Shown: positions 11,433 to 23,770, counted from the first letter of the stretch. The stretch: DNA of 64,000 bases from UBA6489 sp942490775 (GCA_942490775.1 CALNYL010000013.1:124001-188000); one strand, 5' to 3'. The notes: generated by a model not told the origin, from the sequence alone. Numbers and translations: made by a program.

Positions 11433-12833
11433 ATGCAAGAAATACAAGAAATAATAGAATTAATAGATAAATCCATAAAAGAAGATCCAAATAATCTTAT
11501 AACATGAGGGCATATTATAGAAGATTGATTTGACGAAGAAGTTGATGAGTATAGAAAAGTAATAGATCATTCTAAAGATTGGTTATTAAACTATCAAATA
11601 GAACTACAAAAACAAACAAGCATCTCAAATCTAAAAATAAAATATACCTGAGCATCAGGTTATTTTATAGAAGTATCAAAAATAAATATTTCAAAAGTAC
11701 CAGATGATTTCATCCACAGACAAACCCTTGTGAATGCTTCTAGATTTTCAACAGTGAAATTAAAAGAATTTGAACATAAGTTATTAGAATGAGAATCACT
11801 ATTATTTGATAAAGAATATAAACTATTTTTTGAAATAAGAGAAAAAATATTAGATAAATTTCCAGAAATAAAAGAGTTAAGTCAAAAAACAGCTTTTATG
11901 GATTTTGAAACTTCTATGGCAAAGGTAGCTTATGAAAATAGTTACTCTAAACCAGAAATATCAGAAAATAATATTTTAGATATAAACTGATGAAGACATC
12001 CTGTAATTGAGCAAAATGGAGAAGATTTTATAGAAAATGATTTAGAATTAAGTAAAAAAGACTTTGTTCATATAATTACATGACCAAATATGTGATGAAA
12101 ATCTACATTTCTTAGACAAAATGCTCTTATAGTATTACTAACCCATATATGAAGTTTTGTACCAGCAAAACAAGCTAAAATACCTATGGTAGATAAAATA
12201 TTTTCTAGAGTATGAGCTCAGGATAATTTATATCTATGACAATCAACTTTTATGGTTGAAATGCAGGAGGTTGCAAATATATTGAATAACTCTACAGAAA
12301 ACAGCTTTGTTATAATAGATGAGGTATGAAGATGAACAAGTACTTATGACGGCATGAGTTTAGCTTGGGCAATACTAAAACATAATCATGATAAAATAAA
12401 AGCAAAAACATTATTTGCTACACATTATCATGAATTAACCGATAAATCATCTTCTCTAAAATGAGTATCAAACTATAGTGTAGCAGTATGAGAAAATGAA
12501 GAAAATCTAATTTTTCTGAGAAAAATAATTCCTTGAGCTATAAAAAAGAGCTACTGAATAGAAGTAGCAAGAATTGCAGGACTATGAAATGAAGTTATAA
12601 AAGAAGCTAAAAAAATGCTAATGGAATTAGAAATAGAGCATAATAAAAGAAGTACCAATCAACTATCTCTACTGAATCTAGATTTACCAGAAGAAAAATC
12701 TGAGAATAAAGAAAAAAATAAAGATATGCAGATGATAAGAGATGAAATAAAATCTATAGATATAAATAACTTAACTCCTATCTCAGCACTGAATAAAATA
12801 AATGAGATTAGAAGTAGAATTGAAAAGGAATAA
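11433..12833 (+). CDS. mutS: MutS-like ATPase lacking the mismatch-recognition domain
   Basis: 466 aa that align with the C-terminal half of MutS: core/clamp region (ITGGHIIEDGFDEEVDEYR, SGYFIEVSK, RRQTLVNASR-like HRQTLVNASRF), then the ABC-type ATPase with P-loop TGPNMGGKSTFLRQ at about 217, signature GQSTFMVEM, Walker B VIIDEVGRGTSTYDG and switch TLFATHYHEL. Three P-loop glycines are TGA, strong evidence for code 25. Full-length MutS is about 850 aa; domains I-II with the Phe-X-Glu mismatch wedge are absent and only 89 bases separate this gene from the divergent neighbour, so the missing part is not just upstream. It may be a natural short form or half of a split MutS. The C-terminal helix-turn-helix is partly retained. 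Confidence 0.85.
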
Positions 12834-12887
12834 TAGACTTACCTATTCTTTATTTTTTATTAATTTTATATTTTTCTATAACTTACT

Positions 12888-14504
12888 CTATTCTTCCTCC
12901 ATACTACTTATAATTTCTCTAAACCTAAAATACTCTGTCACTCTCAATCCTTTAAATCTTCATATTATAAAATTTATAGGAACCAAAAATATTATAATCT
13001 CTGGATAAGCTAATATAAATATTCTGACTGGATCTAAATCAAGTATAAAAAATGCTACAATTGAGACAATAAAAGTATTTAATAAATTACTTCTGTATTC
13101 TTTAAATTCTTTAGAAAGAATTATCATTATAAGTCTCTCTGAAATAATTATAAAAAGTATAATATAAATAGTATCACTCAAATTTGTATCCAAAATATCA
13201 TAATTAAATAAAACATTTAGGATAATTATAAAAATTATTATATTTATTGTAACTACAAAACTTACTTTCGGAGTATATAGTAAAGTATAATTATTAACTA
13301 TTTTAGATAAAATCAAATTTACTATCAGTAAGAAAAACATAACTAATGTAGAAATCAATATTCAAACCTTAAAAAATAACACAGAAAAGAAAACAGAAAT
13401 TATCAGTCACATAGGAGATATTCATATAAAATGCTTAGAAAAACTTACCAAAGTAAACAGAAATGGAAGAATTAATATTATATAAATATCCTTAACATTA
13501 AACCCCTTATTTGAAAGATTATTTACAAATTTTGATATAAAAAAATACTCTTTTATCTTATTTTTTGTATCTAATTTTTGATATTCATATTTATTGTTAA
13601 ATAGGCTACTTTCTAGTTTTTGTATTTCTAAGGGTGAGTTTAATACCTGTAATCTAAGGCTTTCATCTAGAAATAATACATTTTCAATTGCTGATTTATC
13701 AGATGCTAAATTACTTAAATAGTTTTTCATTAAACTACTCATCAGAGAATCTTTAATTATTTTTGCATTAAAAGGAGAAATTAAAACTAAATTTATTTTA
13801 TTATTAGTCTTTGATTCTTCCACATTAATTTTTCACATAATACTCATTAAAAATTCTTTTTCTCACCGTACTCATATGTAATCAGAACTTATAGTAAATG
13901 TATCTTTATAAAATCCTCCTCTTTCTGTAATATTAGTTCCAGATATTTCTTTTTCTTTTAGTATTCATAAATTATATATATAAATTCAAGATTGCATTCA
14001 AATATTTCTTAAATCATTTATTTTTTCATTTCAAATAGTTTCATCAAAAATAAAAGGAATACTTTTTTCATATACAAATAAATCTAATTTAGAATTTATA
14101 ATTAATTTCTTTTCCTCATTTTCTTTTTTATAAATATTTAAGTTTATCTCTTTTTTTCAATATTCTTCAAACTTTTGTTCAAATATAGGTCCATCCTTTG
14201 AGACTTCTCATTTTAGATTCCATTCAAATATTATAGGAGTATCAACAAGAACCTTTTCTAGTTTTTTTTGATATTCTGATATGTTTATTTTTAGAGTTTC
14301 ATTTATAGCTAAGCTTCTTTGATACTCTATCTCATAATCATCAAATCAGAAATTATTTTCTGCTGGATCTTCTATTTTTCAAGTTCATGTTATTACTCAG
14401 GTTCATGTTTCTTCTGGTATTATTTCATCAGCAAAAGTATTATTAGATAATAATAATATTAAAAATGATAATAATAGTAATGTTTTTGTTATGTTTTTTT
14501 TCAT
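12888..14504 (-). CDS. Exported-loop membrane protein with 7TM (transglutaminase-associated) domain
   Basis: 538 aa with an N-terminal signal peptide (MKKNITKTLLLLSFLILLL, cleavage near NTFADE). About 270 residues of extracytoplasmic domain follow, then about seven hydrophobic helices (IYIILILPFLFTLV, LISVFFSVLFF, ISTLVMFFLLIV, VVTINIIIFIIIL and others). The end GLRVTEYFRFREI matches the conserved tail of the 7TM domain normally fused to inactive transglutaminase domains (UUP1 family). The usual ATP-grasp partner is not next to it. Start chosen at the ATG opening the signal peptide. Function unknown; convergent with the mutS gene. Confidence 0.6.
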
Positions 14505-14640
14505 AAAGAGTAATTATTTTTTAAAATAAATTTATTGTGTTTTTTGTTAAAATTATAGAAAAAAATTAAAAAATATGTATATAATAGTTATTATTGTTTT
14601 TCTCATTTTTTAAAGATTTTATTGTTAAGAAATATATTTT

Positions 14641-16107
14641 TTATCTTCTTCTAAAAACTACTGGAAAAGTTTTTATTATAATTTTTAGGTCAAGAAGTAA
14701 GCTCCAATTCTCTATATAGAATATATCCAATTTTGCCTCTTTCACAAAATTATTTTTATCTCTTCCATTGACTTGTGCCATTCAAGTCATTCAAGGCTTT
14801 ATAGTAAGCAACCTCTTTTGGTATAATTCATAACCATCAACCTCCCTAGGCTGATGCGGTCTAGGTCATACTAAACTCATATTTCAAATAAGTACATTAA
14901 AAAACTGAGGAAGTTCATCTATTGAATACTTTTCTATAAATTTTCATATCTTTGTCTTTCTAGGATCATCTTTTATTTTATACACTGGTCAATCTCTCTT
15001 ACTTCTTTGCTCTATAAGCCTTTGTTCATGTTTTAAAGCATTATCATCTTTCCCAGAAATTCCATAAGAATCTTTTATACAATATTCCCATTTTAAATAT
15101 CTAAATTTATATAAGTTAAAAAACTTTCTCTTCTGTCATATTCTTCTATTTTTATAAATTATAGGTCAAGAAGGGTCATCTAATTTTATAAGTATTCAAA
15201 AAATAATCATAACAGGAAAAAATAACACTATTCAAAATATAGCTCAGAATATATCAATTAATCTCTTAATAATACTTCACCAATTATCCAAAGGAGTATT
15301 TTTTATTTCTATAACTGGTATCTTATTTATAAGAGATATAGTTGTATTTGTTTTAGTTATATCAAAAGAGTTAGTTATATACCTATATCTTATTCAATAA
15401 ATCTTTGTCAGCTCCCATATTTCAAACAATTGATTCTTAGAAAATTTACAATCTATATAAAGGATTTCATCACACTCTTGTTTTTCTATTAATTCCTTTA
15501 TCTCATTATAGCCTCATAGATATTTTAAATTTTCTAATTTTGTATCATTTTTATTTACATATCATATAACTTCATATATATCAGATTTTTCTATATCCTC
15601 TAATATTAATTCTATTTTAGTTTTATTATTTATCAGTAATAACTTTCTTCTGGAAATTATATTTTTATGTATAAGAATATTCTGAATATTATTTAAAAAT
15701 ATTCTTCATAATATCATAAAAGATATTGATAATATACATGTAAATAGAATTATAAGTCTAGGAATTTCTACTTTATAAACAACTCATTTTCATAGAAATA
15801 TAGCCACAGAAAAAAACACAAACCAATAAATTCAGTATCTTATAATATCTAGAAATTCTTTTACTTTAGAATTTGTAGTTTTTATATTATACATTCAATG
15901 AGTAGCAAATAATATAATATATAAAAAAGCTCCAAATATAGAAAATCTAAATAAACTTTCTATATCTATTGTTTGTTTAGGAAAGTGTATTCAAGGCACT
16001 AAGTCTGTTATCATTCGTATAGTACGAGCAATGAAAAAAGATATCACAACCATAGTGAAATCCAGAGGAGTTTTTATTGCACTAAATATAATTTCATGTT
16101 TTTTCAT
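14641..16107 (-). CDS. Undecaprenyl-phosphate sugar phosphotransferase (WcaJ/WbaP-like)
   Basis: 488 aa. Polyprenyl glycosylphosphotransferase that would transfer a sugar-1-phosphate to the lipid carrier to begin surface polysaccharide synthesis. Several N-terminal membrane segments (TMVVISFFIARTI, SIFGAFLYIILFA, IYWFVFFSVAIFL) lead to a central NAD-fold-like region (about 170-280) and a further helix near 290. The catalytic C-terminal domain has KFRYLKWEY, YSIDELPQFFNVLIGNMSL, VGPRPHQPREVDGY, KPGMTGMAQVNGRDKN and ends in VVFRRR. I chose the ATG at 16107 over internal ones because it adds MKKHEIIFSAIKTPLD, typical of the family N-terminus. It stands alone with no glycosyltransferase neighbours. 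Confidence 0.88.
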
Positions 16108-16332
16108 TTTGTGTATTTATAAACAAAATTTATACATCATCAGGATGATAAGTTGCCATTGTTACGGGTATTTTTCTCATAATAGCTTTTTAAATATAAC
16201 TTTCTTAGATATACTATATATAATGTAAAAAAAAGCAAGTTATTGACAATTAGTGATAAATCTTTTTATTGTAAACATTATTAAATATGGCAAAAAATGT
16301 TTTGACATATTACCTTATATTTTTGAAAAGAT
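16108..16332. promoter_or_regulatory. Upstream region of the sugar transferase gene
   Basis: About 225 AT-rich bases with no ORF of substance and no repeat copy. It presumably holds the minus-strand promoter for the sugar transferase; I cannot point to a convincing -10/-35 pair. Confidence 0.35.
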
Positions 16333-16366
16333 AAAAAAGTCTACTTTTTTACAAAGTAGACTTTTT
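16333..16366. terminator. Hairpin terminator
   Basis: Arms AAAAAAGTCTACTTT / AAAGTAGACTTTTT with flanking T tracts on both strands, so probably bidirectional. It ends the minus-strand transcript of the downstream secreted protein. Confidence 0.85.
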
Positions 16367-16383
16367 CTAAAATCCCTAGTATT

Positions 16384-16430
16384 ACCTCTATCTTGAATTA
16401 TTTCCCCTTCTCAGGGGGAAAGAAACTACA
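16384..16430. repeat. Family A palindromic repeat
   Basis: Begins CCTCTATCTTGAAT, stem TTCCCCTTCTCAGGGGGAA, ends AAGAAACTACA. Close to the consensus of the family. Confidence 0.75.
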
Positions 16431-16439
16431 ATTCTATAA

Positions 16440-16868
16440 CTATTGAACTTGGCAATTTCAACCATTACCACCTCTTCCTTGTCATTTCCCTCCTCAATGC
16501 TTTCATTTTCACATTCCTCTTCATTCTCATCTTCATTCTCAATTTTTTAGTCATAGTCCTAGTTCTTCTCTAATTTCTTTTGCTTCTTCTAGTTTTCATT
16601 CTTGTGCTAGTTTATTAGCTTCAGCAAACTTAGCGAAATTTTCAGCATTTACAACTTCTGTAACTCTTCATTTTCCATCCATTAGTTCTTTCCAAGTTTC
16701 ATAGTCATTTGTTTCAAAGGCTTCTTGCATTGCTTCGTGTCTTTCTGGTGTGTAGTTTGATCATTTTACTGTAGGATCTCCACGATAAGCAGATACTCAA
16801 GATACCGCTAGTACTCATACGATTCATGCTAGAGATACTCCAGCTAATATTGTTTTACTTGTTTTCAT
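16440..16868 (-). CDS. Small secreted Gly-rich protein
   Basis: 142 aa. Signal peptide MKTSKTILAGVSLAGIVGVL with a likely cleavage after SVSA-like SGVSA. The middle is helical and charged (ERHEAMQEAFETNDYETWKE, NKLAQEGKLEEAKEIREELG), resembling small periplasmic/extracytoplasmic proteins with paired helices. The last 35 residues are almost only Gly, Arg, Lys, Glu and Asn (GEGRGEGRGMGKGKHGGG), most glycines encoded by TGA. In the standard code this gene would be invisible. Role unknown; the tail could bind RNA, DNA or polyanions. Confidence 0.7.
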
Positions 16869-17220
16869 AGTGCATAAATTAAAAATATAAAGTTTGTTTT
16901 AGAAGAAGTAATCTAGAATTTTATTCTTCTAGGAGTTAATACGAGATTTTATATTTTTTTCTTTCAGGAATTTTTTTTTATGTTTTGATTTTAGGAATAA
17001 AACTTTAATAACCCTATCTTGTATTTCTTCGCTTCGCTCATCAATCCATTACATTTCGCCTCATATTTTTTTCTTTTCTTTCAAGAAATTATTCATCGGA
17101 TATTTCCAACTATGCACAAAATGTATTATACTCTCTACGAAAAAAAATAATTTTTGGTTGATTTATAAAGTAATAAGTATATAGTAAAGATGTATTTTTT
17201 ATCTTTTTAACTTTTTATTT
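16869..17220 (+). promoter_or_regulatory. Region upstream of cas12a
   Basis: About 350 non-coding bases. They hold the left copy of the 47-bp repeat (17092-17138), which ends in GTATTATACTCTCTAC and could include a -10 element for the cas12a gene starting 83 bases later. No Shine-Dalgarno sequence precedes the ATG; the leader is AT-rich. Confidence 0.4.
17092..17138 (+). repeat. 47-bp direct repeat, left copy flanking the cas12a-cas4-cas1-cas2 block
   Basis: Starts TTCATCGGATATTTCC and ends AATGTATTATACTCTCTAC. The copy at 24220-24266 differs at two of 47 positions and has the same orientation. The pair brackets cas12a, the lipoprotein, cas4, cas1 and cas2. Confidence 0.85.
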
Positions 17221-20200
17221 ATGAGTGATAAAAGTTTCAGTGATTTTACAAATTTGTATGAGATTAGTAAGACTTTGAGGTTTGAATTGAAGCCAGTGGG
17301 GGAGACTGAGAAATTGCTGGAGGAGAATCAAGTGTTTTGAATTGATAAACAAAGAAGAGATAAATATGAACAAGTTAAGCCATACTTTGATAAATTACAT
17401 CTTGATTTTATAAATTTTTCTTTGGATTGATTAGAATTAGACTATTTAAAATATCAAGAAAAATATAATTTATTTAAGAATGATAGAAAAAATAAAGACA
17501 AGGAAAAAGGAAAAACAGATGAAGAAAAGAATTTAAGAAAACAGATTTTAGAAGCATTTAATAAAAAGTCAGAAGAATATTTAAAAAATTTTCCTGATTT
17601 AAAATTTAAAAAACAAGATACAGACTTTTTATTTGAAAAAGAAGTTTTTGATATATTAAAACAAAAATATTGAAATGACCAAAAAACTCAAATAACAGAC
17701 GAAGAAACCTGAGAAATTACAACTATTTTTGATGATTGGAATGGATGGTTATGATATTTAACAAAGTTTTTTGAAACAAGAAAAAATTTATATAAAGATG
17801 ATTGAACTTCAACAGCATTAGCTACTAGAATAATTGATCAGAACCTAAAAAGATTCTGTGATAATTTAGAGGCTTTTAATAAAATAAAAGATAAAATTAA
17901 TATAACAGATTTAGAAAATGGATTAGAAATTTCTCTTAATGAAATATTTAGCTTAGATTTTTACAATAAATGTGTTCTTCAAGATGGAATACAATTTTAT
18001 AATGATATAATTTGATGAAGAGTAGTAGATAATCATAAAAAAATACCTTGAGTAAATGAATACATAAACAAATATAGACAAGATAACTCTTGAGATAAAC
18101 CACAATATTTACAAAAACTTGATAAGCAAATTTTAAGTGAAAAGAAAGAAGATTTTATAAAGCAAATAAAAGATAAAGAAGAATTAAAACAAGAATTAAA
18201 AATATTTTTTGAAAATTCAAATAAAAAAGTAGATATTCTAAAGTATATTTTTGAAAATCTTTGAAACTACTCTGATGAAGATTATAAAAAAATATATATA
18301 TCAAAATTAGCATTAAACACAATAAGTCACAAATTTACAGACAAAACAAAAATTTTTGAGTGAAATTTGTTTGAAATAATGAAAAAAGATAAACTACTAG
18401 CAGCAAAAGATCACAATAAAAAAGAAGATTCTTATAAATTTCCAGATTTTATATCACTATACTACATAAAAAAATCCTTTGAAGAATACAATGAAAAAGA
18501 ATCATTTTGGAAAGCTAGATATTACAAAGAATATGATAAAGATTGAAATTTAGTTAGTTGATTTTTAGAAGAGAATATAAATAACTTATGGAATGAATTT
18601 TGTGAAATATTTAAATATGAATTTGATAGTTTGTTATTAAAAGTAATAAAAGATGTAAACTGAAAAGAGAAGAAAATTTGATATAATATAGCCAAAGAAA
18701 GTTTAGAAAAAATATTAGGAAATTTTGATTTAAATGAGGAAACAAGAGTAAAAATAAAAGATTTTGCTGATTTAAGTAAAGTTATTTATCAGATGTGAAA
18801 GTATTTTGCAGTAGAAAAAAAGAGAGAATGGGATAATAACTATGAATTAAATAGTGATTTTTATGACAAAGAGTGGAGTGAGGAAAAACAAGAATATTGA
18901 TATCGTGAATTTTATAATAATGCCTATGAAGAAATAATTGTTCCTTATAATCTAATAAGAAACTATCTTTCTAAAAAACCTTGGGATGATAGTAAAAAAT
19001 GGAAACTAAATTTTGAAAGTTCAAGCTTACTAAAATGATGGGATAAAAATTTTGAAACATATTGATCATATATTTTTAAAAAATGAGATTTATATTATTT
19101 ATGAATAATAAATTGAACAAAATTAAATAAATCAGAAGTTGAAAGATTAAATAGAATTGAAAATAATAATGTAGCCAAAAGATTTATTTATAACTTTCAA
19201 AAGCCTGATAATAAAAATACTCCGAGACTTTTTATAAGATCAAAATGAGATAATTTTGCTCCTTCAGTTTCAGAATTAAATTTACCAATAGACGATATTA
19301 TTGATATTTATGACAAAAGACTTTTTTCTCCTGATAAAAAGAACCCAAATTTACACAAACCATATTTAGTAAAGCTTATTGATTATTTTAAAATATGATT
19401 TAGTAAACATGAATCTTATAAACACTTTAATTTTGTATGGAAAGATAGTAATAAATATGAAAATATAGCAGAATTTTATAGAGATGTTGAAAAATCTTGT
19501 TATAAACCAAATTGGGAGGAAATAAATTATAATGAACTATTAAAACTTACAGAAGAAAAAAGAATTTATTTATTTCAAATTTATAATAAAAATTTTGAAT
19601 TAGATGAAAGTATTGCACCTGAAAATTATGTTTATAAATGAAATTGAAAAGATAATGTTCATACAGCTTACTTTAAATGATTATTTCAAAAAGAAAATAC
19701 AGAAAATAAAAACTGAGTAAATATAAAACTTAGTTGATGATGAGAAGTATTTTTTAGACCTAAAGCAATTGATAAAAAAATAGATAAAAATAGAAAATTT
19801 AAAAGAGAAATAATTGAAAACAAAAGATATTCTAAAGAAAAAATTTTACTTCATTTTCCTATTCAATTAAATTTCAAAGAAAATAAAACGAACAATTTTA
19901 ATAAACATATAAATTCTTCTCTTGCGGAATTTTTAAAAAACAATCAAGATATAAACATAATTTGAATAGATAGATGAGAAAAGCACCTAGCTTATTATTC
20001 TGTTATAAATCAAAAACAAGAAAGAATTAATAGCTGAACATTAAATCATATTTATCAAAAAAACAATAATTGAGATTTCATACAAAAAGCAGAGAAAAAA
20101 ATAGAAGAAAAAAGAGATGATGAATGAAATATTATAGATTATGAATTAGTTGAAACTTGAAAATTAGTAAATTATCAAGATTATTGATTACTTCTTGATT

Positions 20201-21306
20201 ATAAGGAGAAAAAAAGAAGACTTGAAAGACAATCTTGGAAAGAAGTTGAACAAATAAAAGACTTAAAAAAGTGATATATATCAGCAGTAGTTAGAAAAAT
20301 AGCAGACTTAATTATAGAACACAATGCAATAGTTGTATTTGAAGACCTAAATATGAGATTTAAGCAAATAAGATGATGAATAGAAAAAAGTGTTTATCAA
20401 CAACTTGAAAAAGCACTTATTGATAAGTTAAACTTTCTTGTAAATAAATGAGAGTTAAATTCAAATAAAGCCTGAAATTTACTAAAAGCATATCAACTAA
20501 CATCACCATTTACAACATTTAAAGAAATGTGAAAACAGACTTGAATAATTTTTTATACTCAAGCTTCTTATACTTCTAAAATAGACCCTGTAACAGGATG
20601 GAGACCAAATTTATACCTAAAAAAACAAAGTGCTGAGATAAACAAAAAAAATATATTAAAATTTGAAAATATAATCTTCAACAAAGAAAAAGATAGATTT
20701 GAGATTACTTATGATTTAAAAAACTTTCTTTGAAAAGATTCAAAATTTCCAGATAAAACAAAATGGACACTTTGCACTTGTGTAGAAAGATGGAAATGGG
20801 ACAGATTTTTAAATTTAAATAAATGATGATATAAGCCTTACAAAGACTTAACCGATAATTTTAAGGAATTATTTAAAGATTATAATATTAAAATTGATTG
20901 AGATATAAAAAAGCAAATAGAAAATTTAGATTGTGAAGATAATAAAAATAAAAAATTATTTAGTAGTTTTATTGAATTATGGTCTCTATTATGCCAAATT
21001 AGAAACACAGATGATTCAGAAAAGGCAAAAAAAGAATGAAAAGACGATATAATATTTTCACCAGTTGAACCATTTTTTGATAGTAGAAAAAGTGAAGAAT
21101 TTTGAAAACATTTGCCTAAAAACTGAGATGATAATGGAGCTTTTAATATTGCAAGAAAAGGGATTAGTATATTAGAAAAAATATGAGACTGGAAAAAAGA
21201 AAATGAAGAACTGAAAAATAATTGAAAAAAAGAAAAAAACTACCCTGATTTATTTATCTCAAACCAAGACTGGGACAACTTTATAACCAAAAATCACAAA
21301 ATCTAA
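17221..21306 (+). CDS. cas12a: Cas12a (Cpf1) effector nuclease
   Basis: 1361 aa, within the usual 1200-1400 range. The N-terminus LYEISKTLRFELKPVGETEK is the classic Cas12a start. The WED region contains the family blocks AYFKGLFQKEN, IKLSGGGEVFFRPKAI and LLHFPIQLNF, where pre-crRNA processing residues lie. RuvC-I IIGIDRGEKHLAYYS (Asp 917), RuvC-II AIVVFEDLNMRFK (Glu 1041) with the bridge helix between, Nuc region FYTQASYTSKIDPVTG, and RuvC-III GDDNGAFNIARKG (Asp 1304) are all intact, so it should be active. It would process the array transcript and cut dsDNA next to a T-rich PAM. Followed by a terminator. Glycines are frequently TGA, so the gene is long adapted to this code. Confidence 0.97.
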
Positions 21307-21312
21307 CAAACT

Positions 21313-21344
21313 AAAAAAAGTGCTATATTCCATAGCACTTTTTT
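21313..21344. terminator. Hairpin terminator after cas12a
   Basis: Arms AAAAAAAGTGCTAT / ATAGCACTTTTTT with a short loop. It serves cas12a and, read from the other side, the convergent lipoprotein gene. Confidence 0.85.
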
Positions 21345-21358
21345 ATATATTAATACAA

Positions 21359-21925
21359 CTATTTAACAACACTCCAATCTAAATAAGAATAATCTTTATC
21401 CTTCGCAGTACCCTTTCAAGTAACCTCAAAGGTATCAGGATCTGCTTCCATAATCTTTCCATCATAATATACATTATTTTTATCCTTTGCATAATTATCT
21501 TTATAATAATTTCCTTTATCATACATTTGAGAAAGATATTCAAAACTATTAACATCAGCTCCCTTAAGAATAACAATATCATCAAAAGGGGTAATATAGT
21601 ATATATTATTTTTATCTTTAAAATAATATGAATCCTCAAAAGTATCAAATGTATTTACATCAAAATTATCCATTTTTCACCAAAAACGAAAAATATTATT
21701 TTTGTCCTTTCACATATATTCAGATAAAGCCTTAAATGTTTTAGAATCTGCTCATGCTATTACCTTATATTCAGGAATAATAGGTCATTCAATAAAATTT
21801 TGAATTTTTATATATACCCCCTTATTATCTTTATAATAATCCCATCAGATATTTTCTTTACTAGAACAACTAAAAAGCATAAAAAATGAAAGGAAAATAG
21901 TTATAAACTTAATAAAGCTTTTCAT
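21359..21925 (-). CDS. DKNYW-family lipoprotein
   Basis: 188 aa. Lipoprotein signal (SFIKFITIFLSFFMLFSC, lipobox LFSC, Cys at about 20). The body repeats the DKNNIYY / KDKNNVYY...ADPDTFEV pattern, a beta-strand repeat known from DKNYW-family surface proteins, in about four units. Likely a surface lipoprotein of unknown ligand. It is inserted between cas12a and cas4 on the opposite strand, with no obvious defence role. Confidence 0.75.
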
Positions 21926-22060
21926 AAAATATAATTATATAAATAAATCGCTACATATTATACATGGTATAAAAATTAAAACAAATAAATTTTAATTTCC
22001 CAAAATCTCTAAAAATATGCTACAATAAACTTGTAGCATATTTTTTATCTATCAAAACCT

Positions 22061-22666
22061 ATGGAAACATACATAAAACTATCAACCCTAAACGACTTCA
22101 TATTCTGCCCCAAATCAATCTACTATCACACACTATATGCCAACTACGAAAAAAACATCTACCAAGAAACTGCCCAAAAAGAAGGTACAAAATACCATGA
22201 AGCCATCGATAACAAAAAACACTCAACCAGAAAAGAAATACTCCAATGAACAGCAGTATTCTCAGAACAATACAAAATAGCCTGAAAAATAGACACATTC
22301 AACACCAAAACCTGAGAACTCACAGAAAGAAAAACACAAATATTCTTAGACAAAGACTGAAAAGAAAAAATTTACCTCTGACAAAAGTACCAACTACGGT
22401 GACAAATGTTCTGCCTAGAAGAAATGTGATACTCCGTAAGCCAAATATACATCTACTCAATAAAAACCAACAAAAAATATCGAATCTATAAACCAAACAC
22501 TAAACAACTCCTAGACTTTGAAAATATGCTTGAAAAATACCGAAATTTCAACCCACTAGAACCCAACTGGCAACAAAACACCCAAAAATGTATCCGATGC
22601 ATCTACCGAGAACTCTGCGACTACTACATCTGAGAAATATACCCACAAATGAAATTATTTGAGTAA
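22061..22666 (+). CDS. cas4: Cas4 exonuclease of the adaptation module
   Basis: 201 aa. PD-(D/E)XK nuclease with a 4Fe-4S cluster: the N-terminal Cys is in DFIFCPKSIYY, the three C-terminal Cys are in KCIRCIYRELCDYY. The active site reads AGKIDTF...GELTERKTQIF, with KYHEAI supplying the conserved His. Cas4 trims prespacers and selects the PAM for Cas1-Cas2. Codons ending in C (TAC, AAC, ATC, CTC) are much more common than in the neighbouring cas12a, a difference shared with cas1. First gene of the cas4-cas1-cas2 run. Confidence 0.95.
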
Positions 22667-22671
22667 TCTAA

Positions 22672-22717
22672 TACCCCTATCTAAATTCTTTCCCCCTTCA
22701 GGAGAAAGAGGCTACAA
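22672..22717. repeat. Family A palindromic repeat between cas4 and cas1
   Basis: CCCCTATCTAAATTC then the stem CCCCCTTCAGGAGAAAGAGG and the end GCTACAA. Confidence 0.7.
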
Positions 22718-22741
22718 AAGTAAAATATAATTTATCTTTTT

Positions 22742-22780
22742 GTCCCCTCTCCTGAAGGGGGAGGGTTAGGGAGGGGTAAC
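22742..22780. repeat. Family A related palindrome between cas4 and cas1
   Basis: Stem CCCCTCTCCTGAAGGGGGAGGG followed by TTAGGGAGGGGT, G-rich on this strand; 25 bases from the previous copy. Confidence 0.6.
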
Positions 22781-22806
22781 AATTTTACTACTTAACCACA
22801 ATTCCT

Positions 22807-23769
22807 ATGCTACAATTTCCAGACTTCGACGAAAAACAGATACTATTCATAAACAGCTACGAACTAAAAACCATAAACTTTCAAAACGAAAACCTAGTCA
22901 TAAAAAAAGACTGAAAAATAGAAAACAAAGTAAGCCTATACAAAATCTTTGCAATATTCCTAATCTGAGAAACAACCATAACAAGTGTACTCATCAGAAA
23001 AATACAAGAATTCTGAATCACAATAGTCATGCTAAAAAAGAACCTACTCCCATACCTAGTAATCTGAAACGAAACAGAATGAAACTTTGTACTCAGAAAA
23101 AAACAATACGAAAAAACAGAAGAAGAAATGCTAGAAATAGCAAAAAATATAATTATACTCAAAACAAAAAACCAACTAAATCTACTAAAACTAGAAAGAA
23201 ACAAAACAGATGAACTAAAAGATAATATCAAAAAAACAAAAGAAATCATAAATCAAATACAAACAGCAGAAGGATATGAAACTCTACTATGATACGAATG
23301 AAATGTATCAAAAATATTCTTTGGAAACTACTTCAAAAAAATCTGATGGCAAAGAAGAGAACCAAGAACAAAAAGAGACATACAAAATCTACTCCTAGAC
23401 ATCTGATACACCTACCTATTCCACTTTATAGAAGCCCAACTCAGATTATACTGATTTGATAACTACTACTGAGTCCTACACAGAACATGGTACCAAAGAA
23501 AATCCCTAGCATTAGACCTAATGGAACCATTTAGATGCATTATAGACCGAGCATTGTTAAAATCCTATAACCTAGGACAAATAGATACAAAAGACTTTAA
23601 ATTTGAAAATTGATGATACCTACTACCATGGAAAAACTCACAAAAATACACCCAAATATTCTTCAAAGAAATTCTAAAAAATAAAAAGGAAATCTTTTTT
23701 TTCGTGAAAGATTACTATAAATATTTTATGAAAGGAAGAAGTGAATTTCCAAAGTTTGAAGTAAACTAA
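22807..23769 (+). CDS. cas1: Cas1 integrase
   Basis: 320 aa. Metal-dependent integrase that inserts new spacers with Cas2. The catalytic Glu is in GYEGNVSKIFFGNYF (about residue 167) and the His in VLHRTWYQRKSLALDLMEPF (about 232), followed by the conserved acidic residue in MEPFR. The N-terminal beta domain (FINSYELKTI, ETTITSVLIRK, GITIVMLKK) is present. Complete and apparently functional. TGA encodes many glycines. The gene is separated from cas4 by two palindromic repeats and from cas2 by another, so the operon has been peppered by the family A repeat. Confidence 0.96.
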
Positions 23770-23770
23770 T

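Noticed and set aside
16012..16014. Internal ATG as start of the sugar transferase
   Set aside because: Upstream in-frame codons to 16107 encode a family-like N-terminus with a membrane helix.
21379..21648. Hydrophobic open frame inside the lipoprotein gene region
   Set aside because: It overlaps the DKNYW lipoprotein in another frame and has no independent support.
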